From NCBI RefSeq assembly GCF_950295315.1, contig NC_080168.1, positions 64,999,838 to 65,063,837 of the forward strand: a stretch of 64,000 nt of DNA, written 5' to 3'. The notes below the pieces were generated by a model. That model saw only the letters and a list, made by a program, of their open reading frames with translations. It ran no database searches and was not told the origin of the DNA. This stretch comes from Erinaceus europaeus (Eukaryota; Chordata; Mammalia; Eulipotyphla; Erinaceidae). Below are positions 1 to 9,065 of the stretch, piece after piece; the stretch's first letter is position 1, and each line of letters opens with the position of its first letter. The position numbers and the translations under genes were made by a program.

Positions 1-870
1 AATTAAGACAGCATTGAGATACCACCTCACTCCTGTGAGAATGGCATACATCAAAAACGATAGCAGCAACAAATGTTGGAGAGGCTGTGGGGACAGAGGA
101 ATACTTCTGCACTGCTGGTGGGAATGTAAATTGGTCCAGTCCCTGTGGAGAGCAGTCTGGAGAACTCTCACAAGGCTAGACATGGACCTTCCATATGACC
201 CAGTAATTCCTCTCCTGGGGATATACCCCAAGGAATCCCTTATACCCAACCAAAAAGATATGTTCACACCTATGTTCATAGCAGCACAATTCATAATAGC
301 TAAAACCTGGAAGCAACCCAGGTGCCCAGCAACAGATGAGTGGCTGAGAAAGCTGTGGTATATATACACAATGGAATACTATGCAGCTATCAAGAACAAT
401 GAACCCACCTTCTCTGACCCATCTTGGATGGAGCTAGAAGAAATTATGTTAGGTGAGCTAAGTCAGAAAAATAAAGATGAGTATGGGATGATCCCACTCA
501 TAAACAAACAGAAGTTGAGAATGAAGAACAAAAAGGGAAACTCAAAGCAAGAGTTGACTGAATTTGGAGTAGGGCACCAAAGAAAAAACCCTGGGTGGAG
601 GGTGAAGGTGAATGTTCACCTTCATGGGGTGGGGGTGGGGATGGGACACAGTCTTTTCGTGGTGGGAAGGGTGTTTATGTACACTCCTATCAATTTGTAG
701 TAATATAAATCACTAATTAATATGAGAGTGGAAAATTGAATATCTCAAACTTTTTAAAGCACAGACTGAGTCTTTTTAGTACATAGGATGAGTCGTTGAT
801 ATGTTGAAGCTGTACCCCTCTTATCCTATGGTTTTGTCAATGTTTCCTTTTTAAAAATTAAAAAAAAAAG
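1..870 (+). mobile_element. L1 LINE, 3' end (cut by window edge)
   Basis: The sequence opens inside L1 ORF2, passes through a G-rich 3' UTR segment (about 622-645), and ends with TACCCCTCTTATCCTATGG, then an A-rich tail at 855-870. Compared with the L1 at 25988-28426, about 0.97 kb of 3' UTR between the GATATG motif near 805 and the terminal TGTACCCCT block is absent. The element is incomplete on the left only because the window starts there. It inserted in plus orientation, and a SINE starts immediately after its tail. Confidence 0.93.
2..520 (+). pseudogene. L1 ORF2 C-terminal remnant
   Basis: The frame encodes the carboxyl end of the LINE-1 ORF2 protein (endonuclease/reverse transcriptase), seen from the conserved RYHLTPVRM segment onward. 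The Cys-rich motif [18 protein letters not shown] (residues about 22-39 from the first shown residue) is intact, as are [19 protein letters not shown] and the terminal EYGMIPLIN. In the sister copy at 25988 the frame stops right after IPLINRS. Here a small length difference after IPLIN lets the frame run on to about 700, so the last 60 or so residues are 3' UTR read-through. The endonuclease and reverse transcriptase domains lie outside the window. It is a decayed copy, not a host gene. Confidence 0.9.
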
Positions 871-1098
871 AACTCGGGTTCAAGCCCTCGCTCCCTATAA
901 GCAGTGAAGCAGGTCTACAGGTTTCTCTTCTTCTCTCTCCATATCTCCTTCTTCCATCTGATTTTCTATCTGTTCTAATAAAAATAAAAATAAAAAAGTA
1001 AACACTGTCATTAGGAGCAGGTGTATTCACTGTGCAGGCACCGAGCCCCAGCAATAACCTTGGTAGGAATTAAAAAATAATAAAATAAAATAAAATAA
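871..1098 (+). mobile_element. SINE, class A, 5'-truncated
   Basis: Starts within the B-box region (CGGGTTCAAGCCC), continues with the CT-rich block, a TCTAATAAAAATAAAAATAA linker and the 3' module (GGAGCAG...GCAGGCACCGAGCCCCAGC), and ends in AATAAAATAAAAT repeats. It sits directly on the A tail of the preceding L1, so it probably inserted there. Confidence 0.85.
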
Positions 1099-1428
1099 GG
1101 GGGACGGCGGCAGCACAGCAGGTTAAGCACAGATGGAGCAAAGCACAAGGACCAACCCCCTGGCTCCCCACCTGCAGGGGGGTCTCTTCACAAGCAGTAA
1201 AGCAGGTCTGCAGGTGTCTTGTCTTTATCTCCTCCTCTCTATCTCCCCTCCTCTCTCGATTTCTCTCTGTCCTATCCAACAACAACAATAGCAATGACAA
1301 CAATAACAATAAATACAACAAGGGAAACAAAATGGAAAAAAAATGGCCTCCAAGAGCAGTGGATTCATAGTGCAGGCACCGAGCCCCAGTGATAACCCTG
1401 GAGGCAAAAAAAAAAAAAAAAAAAAAAA
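1099..1428 (+). mobile_element. SINE, class A, full length with 3' module
   Basis: Complete copy: tRNA-like head with GGTTAAGCAC, CCCCACCTGCAGG, GTGTC/CT-rich block, CTGTCCTATCCAACAACAAC, AACAAGGGAAACAAAATGG linker, 3' module, and an A run at 1406-1428. The 3' module at 1346-1405 begins GCCTC and ends GAGGC, so its ends are complementary. It is inserted in the A-rich tail of the SINE before it, third in a head-to-tail train. Confidence 0.93.
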
Positions 1429-1510
1429 CAGAAAACTGCTCAGCAGTATTGCATATGTACTATGTGCGAGGCTCCAGGTTCATTCCTCGGTATCACATAA
1501 GAAGAAAATT

Positions 1511-1720
1511 AGGGTGCAGGACAGTGTTCACTGCTTAGAGCAGTGGTATTACCATCAGCAGCAAGGTCCTAGGTTTTAGTCTTGCACATATGGAGCTGTG
1601 GAGTGGTGCTATGATGTCACTCCTCTATCTCTTTCTCCCTCTCTCCTGTAACTTTTTCTCTCTCTATAGAATGGAAAAAAATGGTCTAGGAACAGCGGTA
1701 TTGTGTGGTATACTTTTGTG
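1511..1720 (+). mobile_element. Old SINE-like sequence, class E
   Basis: A degraded tRNA-like head (GAGCAGTGGTATTACCATCAGCAGCAAGGTCC), a CT-rich block around 1618-1650 and a trailing 'GGAAAAAAATGGTCTAGGAACAGCGG' type module match the order of parts in class E SINEs, but similarity is low. Edges are approximate. Confidence 0.4.
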
Positions 1721-2754
1721 CATTAAGATAAATGGCTGACATTCTGTGCTTTTTTGGTACTTTAATTTACCTTTCAATCATTCCCTTGAGGATGCAAACA
1801 CATACTGTTGTGTGTCCAGTGTATCTAAGAGGTGAGGGGGAAGAAAAGAAAAAACATATATAAACCACTGCATTTCTTCAGCTGGGTTTTTCACTAGATT
1901 ACAAAATCCAGACAAAATTTATATGTAACAAGAGCCATTATAAGTCTACCTGACACCATCTGGTACAGAATAAAAAAATTACTCCCAACTATAGGAAAAT
2001 TACATAATTCATCTCCAGCCACGCCATCCCTGGTAATTTCCTTTCCATTTTCTCTTTCACAAAACAGATCAGGGTTGTCTGAAATGAGTCAGTACTACAA
2101 GAAAATAAAATCTTTTGACTATTATCTTGCATTTACACTTAGGAGCAGTTTCTTGTATTAAACCAGATGTGCATCTTTCACTGAATTACTTTAAATGCCA
2201 TAATTGTTCTTCAATCCCATAGCTGGCTCATGATTCAAACTTAATCTGCCTCTTGTCTACTTATGTTCCTGGGAATTGACAAGCACATCCTTTGGACTTC
2301 ATGTAGGTGAAAACACTAATTTAGGGGAAAGGATCTGAGGGGAATCTGGATTCAGATTTTCTCTGTTTAGATCTTGAAATCCAATTTTTAAATATCAAAG
2401 AGTTCATTATTATCACACCAAGTGAAAGACTCTGTGGAAGAATGGTGAAGAAGAGGATGAAGAGGGTGTTGGGGTCCTGGTACAAGATGATAGAAAAGGA
2501 CCCAAGATGGAGGTGAAAGGATTTGTAGACACATATCACAGGGAGATGAGAAATTGCACTCGTGTGTCAACAACTGTACCATGATCTATTAGCTCCCAAT
2601 ACAATGATTAAAATAGGGCATATTGTTAATGTTGCCATCCTACTATTCAAGATGAAGCTGTTCTCTGTTACATGTGTTTTATCACTTGGATACCTCCTGA
2701 GATTGGCCAGCTTGTGAACATGTCACATGCTAGGAAAGCAAAATAACTTTTCTA

Positions 2755-2756
<2 letters not shown>
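1721..2756. other. Single-copy DNA, no feature recognised
   Basis: AT-rich sequence without recognisable SINE or LINE parts. The open frames here are short (under 75 codons), overlap on both strands and resemble no protein I know. There is no splice-flanked coding segment that stands out. Confidence 0.5.

Positions 2757-2792
<36 letters not shown>
2757..2792 (+). repeat. (AC)18 microsatellite
   Basis: Uninterrupted AC dinucleotide run of 36 bases, flanked by single-copy sequence. A perfect run of this length is usually polymorphic. Confidence 0.98.
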
Positions 2793-2798
<6 letters not shown>

Positions 2799-3170
2799 CA
2801 TGAACACAATGTCAAGCTTAAGCTTAAACAACACTTAATCCTCTGTTCCAGTGACAGAGGTCATCATTTTTTAAAAATATTAAATCATTTTTCCAACATT
2901 TCTCTTTATAAAATATTCCTTTTTAAATTAAAGATTCAGAACTCTAAGTGATACCTGAGTGGTGTCAATAATCTCTAGAGGCTTTTCCAGAAAGGAAGCC
3001 TGTGGGTCCTCTATGTTCATGTAGGGTATGTCACAGATAGATTCCTGGTCTGCTACCTAGACATTTCAAGGCCAAGTCTTCTGAAGCCAGATCTAGCAAT
3101 GTTCATTTTGGACTTACTTCCCAACTGACTTGAATACATAGGGAAGTGTGTGGGGAGTGGGGTTGAGGGG
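2793..3170. other. Single-copy DNA, no feature recognised
   Basis: Contains an AAGCTTAAGCTTAA motif at about 2815-2828 and otherwise nothing I can assign. Confidence 0.4.
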
Positions 3171-3775
3171 AGGGGGGTGGCACACCTAGTTTAGCACATC
3201 TATTACCAAGCAAGGACCCAGGTTAAAGCCCCCATTCCCCACCTGTAAGGAGATGGTTTACTAGCCATGAAGCAGGTCTACCACTCTAGCCCTCTCTCTT
3301 CTTCTTCTTCTCCATCTCCATCTCCTTCTCCTTCTCCTTCTCCTTCTCCTTCTTCTTCTTCTTCTTCTTCTTCTTCTTCTTCTTCTTCTTCTTCCCCTTC
3401 CCCTTCCCCTTCTCCTCCTCCTCCTCCTCCTCCTTCTTCCCCTTCCCCTTCCCCTTCTCCTTCTCCTTCTCCTTCTCCTTCGTCTTCTCCTCCTCCTCCT
3501 TCTCCTCCTCCTTCTTCTTCTTCTTCTACTTCTTCTTCTTCTCCTTCTCCTCCTCCTCCTCCTTCTTCTTCTTCCTCTGCCCCTTCCTCTTCCCCTTCCC
3601 CTTCCCCTTCTCCTTCTCCTTCTCCTTCTCCTTCTCCTTCTCCTCCTCCTCCTCCTTCTTCTACTTCTTCTCCTCCTCCTCCTCCTCCTCCTCCTCCTCC
3701 TCCTTCTCCTTCTTCTCATTCTTCTTCTTCTCTTCCCCTTTCAATTTCTCTCCTATCAAATAAAAAAAGAAGAAG
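3171..3775 (+). mobile_element. SINE (class A/B) split by expanded pyrimidine tract
   Basis: The SINE 5' part (GGTGGCACACCTAGTTTAGCACATC, CCAGGTTAAAGCCCCC, CCCCACCTGTAAGG, GTGAAGCAGGTCT-like block) runs to about 3290. The SINE 3' end (TCAATTTCTCTCCTATCAAATAAAAAAA) resumes at 3741. Between them is a 450 bp CT-rich tract where a normal copy has about 60 bp of CT-rich sequence, so the tract grew inside the element. Confidence 0.85.
3291..3740 (+). repeat. Expanded CTT/CCT/CCCCTT polypyrimidine tract
   Basis: About 450 bp containing almost only C and T on the plus strand, built of shifting blocks of CTT, CTC, CCTTCT and CCCCTT, with a few single interruptions (CTACTT, CGTCTT, CTCATT). The mirror-type homopurine/homopyrimidine composition is of the kind that can form triplex DNA. 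Long frames through it (poly-Ser/Pro on plus, poly-Arg on minus) are compositional artefacts. Confidence 0.97.
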
Positions 3776-3776
3776 C

Positions 3777-4112
3777 GTGCCTAGGTGGTAGTACAGCAGG
3801 TTAAGCGCACATGGCGTGAAGTGCAAAGACTGGTAAGTGCAAAGATCCCTGTTCAAGTCCGCGGCTCCCCACCTACGGGGGGGGGGGTTGCTTCACAAGT
3901 GGTGAAGCAGGTCTGCAGGTGTCTTTCTCTCCCCTTCTCTGTCTTCCTCTCCTCTCTCAATTTATCTCTGTCCTATCCAACAAAAATGACAACAATAATA
4001 ACAACAACGATAAACAACAAGGGTAACAAAAGGGAAAAAACAGCCTCCAGGAGCAGTGGATTCGTAGTGCAGGCACCAAGCCCCAGCAATAATCCTGGGG
4101 GCAAAAAAAAAA
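3777..4112 (+). mobile_element. SINE, class A, full length with 3' module
   Basis: Head with GGTGGTAGTACAGCAGGTTAAGCGC, CCCCACCTAC followed by a G10 run (about 3879-3888), GCTTCACAAGTGGTGAAGCAGGTCTGC, CTGTCCTATCCAACAAAAATG, AACAAGGGTAACAAAAGGG, 3' module from 4043 with complementary ends, and an A run. The G run is an expansion of the normal GGGG in this position. Confidence 0.93.
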
Positions 4113-4149
4113 GTGTGAAAAAATTCTGCTGAAACATAAGCATGACTCT

Positions 4150-4170
4150 AATATACATATATATATATAC

Positions 4171-4226
<56 letters not shown>
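4150..4226 (+). repeat. (TA)n microsatellite
   Basis: TATA/CATA repeats becoming a perfect TA run, ending at the outer 3' boundary of a minus-strand SINE. Such runs can arise from the A/T-rich end of a retroposon. Confidence 0.95.
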
Positions 4227-4228
<2 letters not shown>

Positions 4229-4482
4229 AGGGTTATCACTGGGGCTTGTTGTTGGCACTATGAATCCACTGCTCCTGGCAGTCTCTAGGACAGAGAGAAG
4301 TTGAGAGGGGAGAGGGGAGGTAAGGAGGGAGAGAAAGAAAAACACTTGAAGTCTTGCTTCAGCACTTGTGAAGCTTCCCCCTTGCTAGTGAGGAGCCTAG
4401 GACTTGAACCAAGGTCCTTACATGGATCCTTGAGCTTAAATAATATGTGTTCTTAGCTTGGGTGCATAACTGCCCATCCCCC
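4227..4482 (-). mobile_element. SINE, class A/B, minus strand
   Basis: Read on the minus strand: head region GGGTGCACCC-like at about 4455-4480, AAGGACCTTGGTTCAAGTCC, GAAGCTTCACAAGTGCTGAAGC, CT-rich block, then the 3' module ending near CCAGGGTTATC at 4227. Moderately diverged. Confidence 0.85.
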
Positions 4483-5355
4483 GATTCTAATAGTTTTTCC
4501 TAAACAGTCCTGGGGAATCCCTCTAAACCATCACAAGGAGGTCCCTCTGGCTCATCAAGGGAATGCTCCATCTCTCTCTGCAGCTAAGCTGAGAGTCTGA
4601 ACAACAAATCAAGTTTAGCTAAAAGTTAACCAGGAACCACAGAGATGCAGTGGGGACTCATGGACACAAGAGGTGTGAGAAGAGTATTTTTTTCTTAATT
4701 TGAAGCATGCACGGAAGAAACAGTGAGCATACATATTCTAAATCTGTTACTTGTAATATCTGGCCTTGAAGACTAGCTCTGGGGCATAAAAAAAAAAAGA
4801 ACACAACTTGTAAATCAAGAGGCTTGTGCTAATCAAGGGTATGAGTGTTAAAATGGAATTTAGTAGGTGGCTAGTAGAGCAGTTAGTAGATCTATAGGAG
4901 TAGAAAGGAGAGCCCAGAGGCAAGCCAAGGGATGTGGGGACAGGATCTAAAAACAGAAAGTAACCCTTCCACAGGTTTTTCTAACCCAAGGTTAAGTCGT
5001 CATATCCTGTTTTGCAGTTTCAACTTTTGAGTCATGGGGAAGTTCCATGATTTGCCAAAGGTCAATTAGTTAGTCAGTGATAGAACCAACCAACCTCCAG
5101 TGACTCCAAATCCCACTGCTTCCCCCCCCGCCACACTGAATTATATTGCACTTTCTTTTATCTTAACCCTTCCAACTAGTGGTGCAGTCCATCTGAGGAT
5201 ATCATATCTGTCTGAGTCAACTGAAATTAATATGGTAAGTACAGAGTATCTGTATAACTACACCTTAGCATTTTGAGCCTTGTCACCTTTTATTTTTTTC
5301 CTTTTAGAAACTGCTGTTTCTTTAATTACAATGAATTTTGGGGTGTTCTGTATTT
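4483..5355. other. Single-copy DNA, no feature recognised
   Basis: No repeat or gene recognised. A poly-C run is present near 5124-5131. Motifs resembling an MIR tail (CAAAGGTCAATTAGTTAGTCAGTGATAG at about 5055-5083) hint at a decayed MIR on the minus strand, but the match is weak. Confidence 0.35.
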
Positions 5356-5582
5356 CTTTTTTGTTTTATTCCCTTTTTGTTGCCCTTGTTCACTGTCATT
5401 ATTATTATTGTTGTTATTGCTGTCGCTGTTGTTGGGACATAGAGAAATTGAGAGAGGAGGGGAAGACAGAGAGAGAGAGAAGCAAACCCCCTGCAGGTGG
5501 AGAGCAGGGGGGGCTCAAACCGGATCCTTGAGCTGGTCCTTGTGCTTCAAGCCATGTGTGTTTAACCCACTGCCCAGACCCC
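5356..5582 (-). mobile_element. SINE, class A, minus strand
   Basis: Minus-strand copy: head complement ...TTTAACCCACTGCCCAGACCCC at 5560-5582, CCCCTGCAGGTGGAGAG, GACATAGAGAAATTGAGAG, TTGTTGTTATTGCTG A-rich tail complement, and TTTTTGTTGCCCTTGTT. The segment between the CT-rich block and the CCTGCAGG block is shorter than usual. Confidence 0.9.
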
Positions 5583-5644
5583 AGATGTATTTCTTTCAAA
5601 TAGTTGGCCTTTGTTCTCGTTCTCTACCTTTTGTTCTAAGAATT

Positions 5645-5800
5645 CTGAGAGACAGATGGGAAAAAGAGAAATGGAGACCGGGGGTGGGGGGAGGAGGAGG
5701 TATCACAGCACTGAAGCACTTTAGTGTGGTGAGGGTTGGGTTGAACCTCGGTCACGTATATGGCAAAGCAGCTCCTTATCCAAGTGAGCTATTTTGTCAG
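5645..5800 (-). mobile_element. Old SINE, minus strand
   Basis: Pattern GAGACAGATGGG...TATCACAGCACTGAAGCA...GGGTTGAACCTCGGTCACGTATATGGCAAAGCAG...GAGCTATTTT reads as a degenerate tRNA-derived SINE on the minus strand with its B-box complement GGTTGAACC. A related element lies at 17040-17262. Confidence 0.6.
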
Positions 5801-6146
5801 TCAGATTTTAAGAATTCTAAACTTTGCTGTACCCTAAGCATTTTCCCTAAGGAAGAAACAGGAAGTGATGTGGTCCATCTGAATGGATTGAGAAGGCAGC
5901 ACAGAAATACGCTTTATCTAGCATCAGGTAGAAATGCATGCCGGGAGCTCTTGGTTGACAGCAGGACAAAGCAATATTCTTTTTTCCAAGACATTTACTA
6001 GCTAAAAATAATGTGATCTACATAAAAGTCATAGTCCTGATTTCCATGTGCCATCTGAATATTGCAAAACTCTATAAATTATTGATAAAATAGAAATGAG
6101 GCAGCAGCAGTTTTGCAATCAATTATGAGTTAAAATATCACCAAAT

Positions 6147-6206
6147 TATTGTATTTACTGTGGACTGTAAGAACATTAATCCCCTAATAAAGAAATTTAA
6201 AAATTA
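6147..6206 (+). mobile_element. Very short L1 3'-end insertion
   Basis: Sequence TATTGTATTTACTG...AACATTAATCCCC...AATAAAGAAATTT matches, in sense, the terminal sequence of the element at 11598-11719 (there on the minus strand). It is flanked by AAATATCACCAAAT (6133-6146) and AAATTACACCAAAT (6201-6214), a plausible degraded target duplication. Hence an extremely 5'-truncated insertion of about 60 bp. Confidence 0.6.
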
Positions 6207-6399
6207 CACCAAATGATGGTCGTGGTAAGCTATATACACATACACAGGTGTGAAACTGGACCAGTGAAAATCTTATTATCTTGTAATTCTGCACACCAAG
6301 ATTAAAGCACTAGTAATAAAAATCTTTCTTTACAGATCACCAACCTTTCCTCATTGAGCTGATGGTTAGTATCTGTTTGTTTTAAAAGATGCAAATGGA

Positions 6400-6542
6400 G
6401 TGGTCCGGGAGGTGGCGCAGTGGATAAAGCCTCAGACTCTCAAGCATGAGGTCCTGAGTTCAATCCCCAGCAGCACATGTACCAGAGTGATGTCTGGCTC
6501 TTTCTCCTCCTATGTTTCTCTTTAATAAATAAATAAAATATT
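6400..6542 (+). mobile_element. SINE, class D, with perfect 19 bp target duplication
   Basis: Head GTGGTCCGGGAGGTGGCGCAGTGGATAAAGC contains a tRNA-like A box. GAGTTCAATCCCCAGCAGC is the B box. It ends TCTTTAATAAATAAATAAAATA. The 19-mer TTTAAAAGATGCAAATGGA occurs at 6381-6399 and again at 6543-6561, so both ends are fixed and the insertion is young. The body differs from the class A and B SINEs after the B box. Confidence 0.95.
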
Positions 6543-6561
6543 TTTAAAAGATGCAAATGGA

Positions 6562-8271
6562 ATAGAATTATTCCTTCCATAAAGTGCAGAGAAAGTAGAT
6601 TATAACTAAGATGGCATGCCTTTTTGATAAATAACTCAGAGTTTAGATATCATCTCCCCACTGAGTGATTTATCTCTGGTATATTTAGCAGAGAAAGGGG
6701 AAGGCTCACTTACCTGTGCTCTGAAGCATCACTGGCTGCACCTCACCTGACCTATGAAACACATTTCTTCCTCCTCCTGATGCTGCCTCTTCATAGGGTT
6801 CCACAGAACCAGACAAGGTTCATGGGTCAAGGGCTAGACATGGTATGGGCCACACTTGTTCTGAAGCTCTGTTACTTCTTTTTTTTTTTTTTTTTAACTC
6901 ACTGTTGAGATAAGATCTGTGTGCCCATAAAAAGAAGAATGGTTAAAGAAAATGGGATATATATATATATATGATGTGCACTGCATTTTCTTTTTCACAG
7001 AAACGCTGTCTTGTAGCAGCAGCTGAGAAGATTTTCAGGTGGGTGCATTTGAGAAGGGTATAACTGAGCTGAGTAGTTCCCTCCTTCACCTCTTGGGAGG
7101 AAGCTATCTCTAGAGAGACTCTGTCTCAGGTCCCCAAGGGTCAGTGTCACCCACCTCACCAGGGCCTTACCATGGCACTCAGCAGTCACTCACCTGAACC
7201 ACTTCTTCCAACTTTATCTCTCAGAACAGCCTTTGTTCCTGCCATTCCTGTGCTACTTTTCACAAATCTCTGGAACAGAGAAATGAGATACTAGATACAC
7301 TATTGATTACACTTCATGCCTTCATAGTCGCCAACTAAGAAGGGTTCTTGGGAATCTAGCAAATATTGAACACTAAGCTACGCAAGAGGAGAAAACAATA
7401 GAAGCATCAACTATTCTGCAAGGTTAGTTAACTCCTTCTAGGCAGAACAAAAAGTGGGTGAGTTTTTGTTCTTTCCTCCAAGCAGCTGGTCATCATCACA
7501 CAGAAAGGGAGAAATTACAAGGAGTGGAAATCTGGGAAACAGAGCAGTGACAAGAGCACTGGACTGGAAAGGCTTGAGGTTTTCAGCTGATCCCAGGCAC
7601 TGTCTGTGCTGTGTGCCAGTGATGCTCTGGCTATCTCTCATTTTAATACATCAATTTTTTTCTTAAAGAAAGGAAACAATAAGAGTTCTGCAGTCCCCAT
7701 GAGTGGAGCAGACATAAAAAATTAAGGTCAATTATAGGAGAAAGATACTGGTTGGCAAGCCTACGGGGAGGTACAGTGTCAGCAGAGCTTTCAGGAAATG
7801 GTGATAAACACATTCCAGCAAGCATCGAGGTCCATTAGTGGAAAAGTACGCACATCGGGCTGGTTCGACTGCAAATCTGTGTTTCTAATTGCATCCTGTA
7901 AGTAACTGAAACGCCATCATTACACTCAAGAATTTGGAAGCCGCACTGGCTGCAAGCTGCAACCTCAGCAGGTCCGGCCTCCCTGGGCTGACAGCGCTGC
8001 TGCTGTCAAGGCCACATTCACATGGCCTCCCCAGGCTGATGGGGCAGTACTCCAAGAGCACAACAGCTCAAAGGGGGAGCCGCTGACTGCTGAGGGGGAG
8101 CACAGGCCTCTCCTCATCACCGGCACCATGAAGAGAGGGTGCAGCCATGGGGAAACTTCAGAGAGAAGCTGCCTCCAGCAGCATGTGAGCCCCAGCAGAG
8201 GGTGCGCCCTTGGTCAGACCTGGGCTGACAGAAGACAATCCACAATAGCAGGCAGGAAGAGAGCAAGTGTA
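6562..8271. other. Mostly single-copy DNA
   Basis: No SINE or LINE recognised. It includes a T run (6879-6895), a TA run (6956-6973) and an apparently repeat-free GC-richer segment at about 7845-8060. The short open frames (60-70 codons) overlap on both strands and look spurious. Confidence 0.4.
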
Positions 8272-8440
8272 GAGGCTGGGGAGACAGCAAAAATGTTCTG
8301 TAAAAGACACTCCTGCCTGAGGCTCTGAGGTCCTAGGTTCAATCCCCAGCACCACCATCAGCCAGAGCTTTCTGCTCTGTATGTGTATATTTCTCTCTCT
8401 CTCTCTCTCTCTCTCATATAACATAACAGTATTTAAAAAG
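8272..8440 (+). mobile_element. SINE, class C
   Basis: GAGGCTGGGGAGACAGCAAAAATG, CCTGCCTGAGGCTCTGAGGTCC and GGTTCAATCCCCAGCACCACC (B box) define a class C copy. A perfect CT run follows at about 8392-8415, then the AT-rich tail. Confidence 0.85.
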
Positions 8441-8462
8441 AGAGAGAAAGAATAAGTTCAGG

Positions 8463-9049
8463 GGTTAAGCACACATGGTGCAAAAAGCAAGGACCAGTGG
8501 AAGGATCCCCGTTCCATCCCCCGGCTCCCCACCTGCAGGGGAGTCACTTCACAGGTGGTGAAGCAGGTCTGCAGGTGTCTATCTTTCTCTCCCCTTCTCT
8601 GTCTTCCCCTCCTTTCTCCATTTCTTTTTTAAAAATTTTTTTTAAATATTTATTTTATTTATTTATTCACTTTTGTTGCCCTTGTTGTTTTGTTGTTGTA
8701 GTTATTGTTGTTGTTGTTGTTGTTGGGTAGGACAGAGAGAAATGGAGAAAGGAGGGGAAGACAGAGAGGAGGAGAGAAAGATAGACACCTGCAGACCTGC
8801 TTCACCGCCTGTGAAGCGATTCCCCTGCAGGTGGGGAGCCGGGGTTCGAACTGGGATCCTTATGCCAGTCCTTGTGCTTTGCGCCACCTGCGCTTAACCC
8901 GCTGCGCTACAGCCCGACTCCCTCCTTTCTCCATTTCTCTCTGTCCTATCCAACAACAAAGACATCAATAACAACAGCTACAGCAACAATAAAAAGACAA
9001 CAAGGGCAACAAAAGGGAAAATAAATAAAATTAAATAAAATTAAAAAAA
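8463..9049 (+). mobile_element. SINE, class A, host copy of a nested insertion
   Basis: The outer element starts inside the A box (GGTTAAGCACACATGG), so it lacks the first 15 or so bases. It is interrupted after CTCCATTTCT by a minus-strand SINE (8626-8920) and resumes with CCTTTCTCCATTTCTCTCTG and an AACAACAAAGACATC...AAGGGCAACAAAAGGG tail to 9049. Its own target duplication is AAAGAATAAGTTCAGG (8447-8462) and AAAGAATATGTTCAGG (9050-9065), with one mismatch. Confidence 0.93.
8626..8920 (-). mobile_element. SINE, class A, nested insertion, minus strand
   Basis: Full-length minus-strand copy with intact GGTTCGAACTGGGATCC (B-box complement) and GCGCTTAACCCGCTGCGCTACAG (A-box complement). The 18-mer CCTCCTTTCTCCATTTCT at 8608-8625 repeats at 8921-8938 and is the target duplication. 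Few substitutions and several CpGs retained suggest it is among the younger copies here. Confidence 0.95.
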
Positions 9050-9065
9050 AAAGAATATGTTCAGG

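Noticed and set aside
3261..3791. Long open frames of poly-Ser/Pro (plus) and poly-Arg (minus)
   Set aside because: They are produced by the pyrimidine tract, which has no stop codons in several frames. No start context, splice sites or domain.
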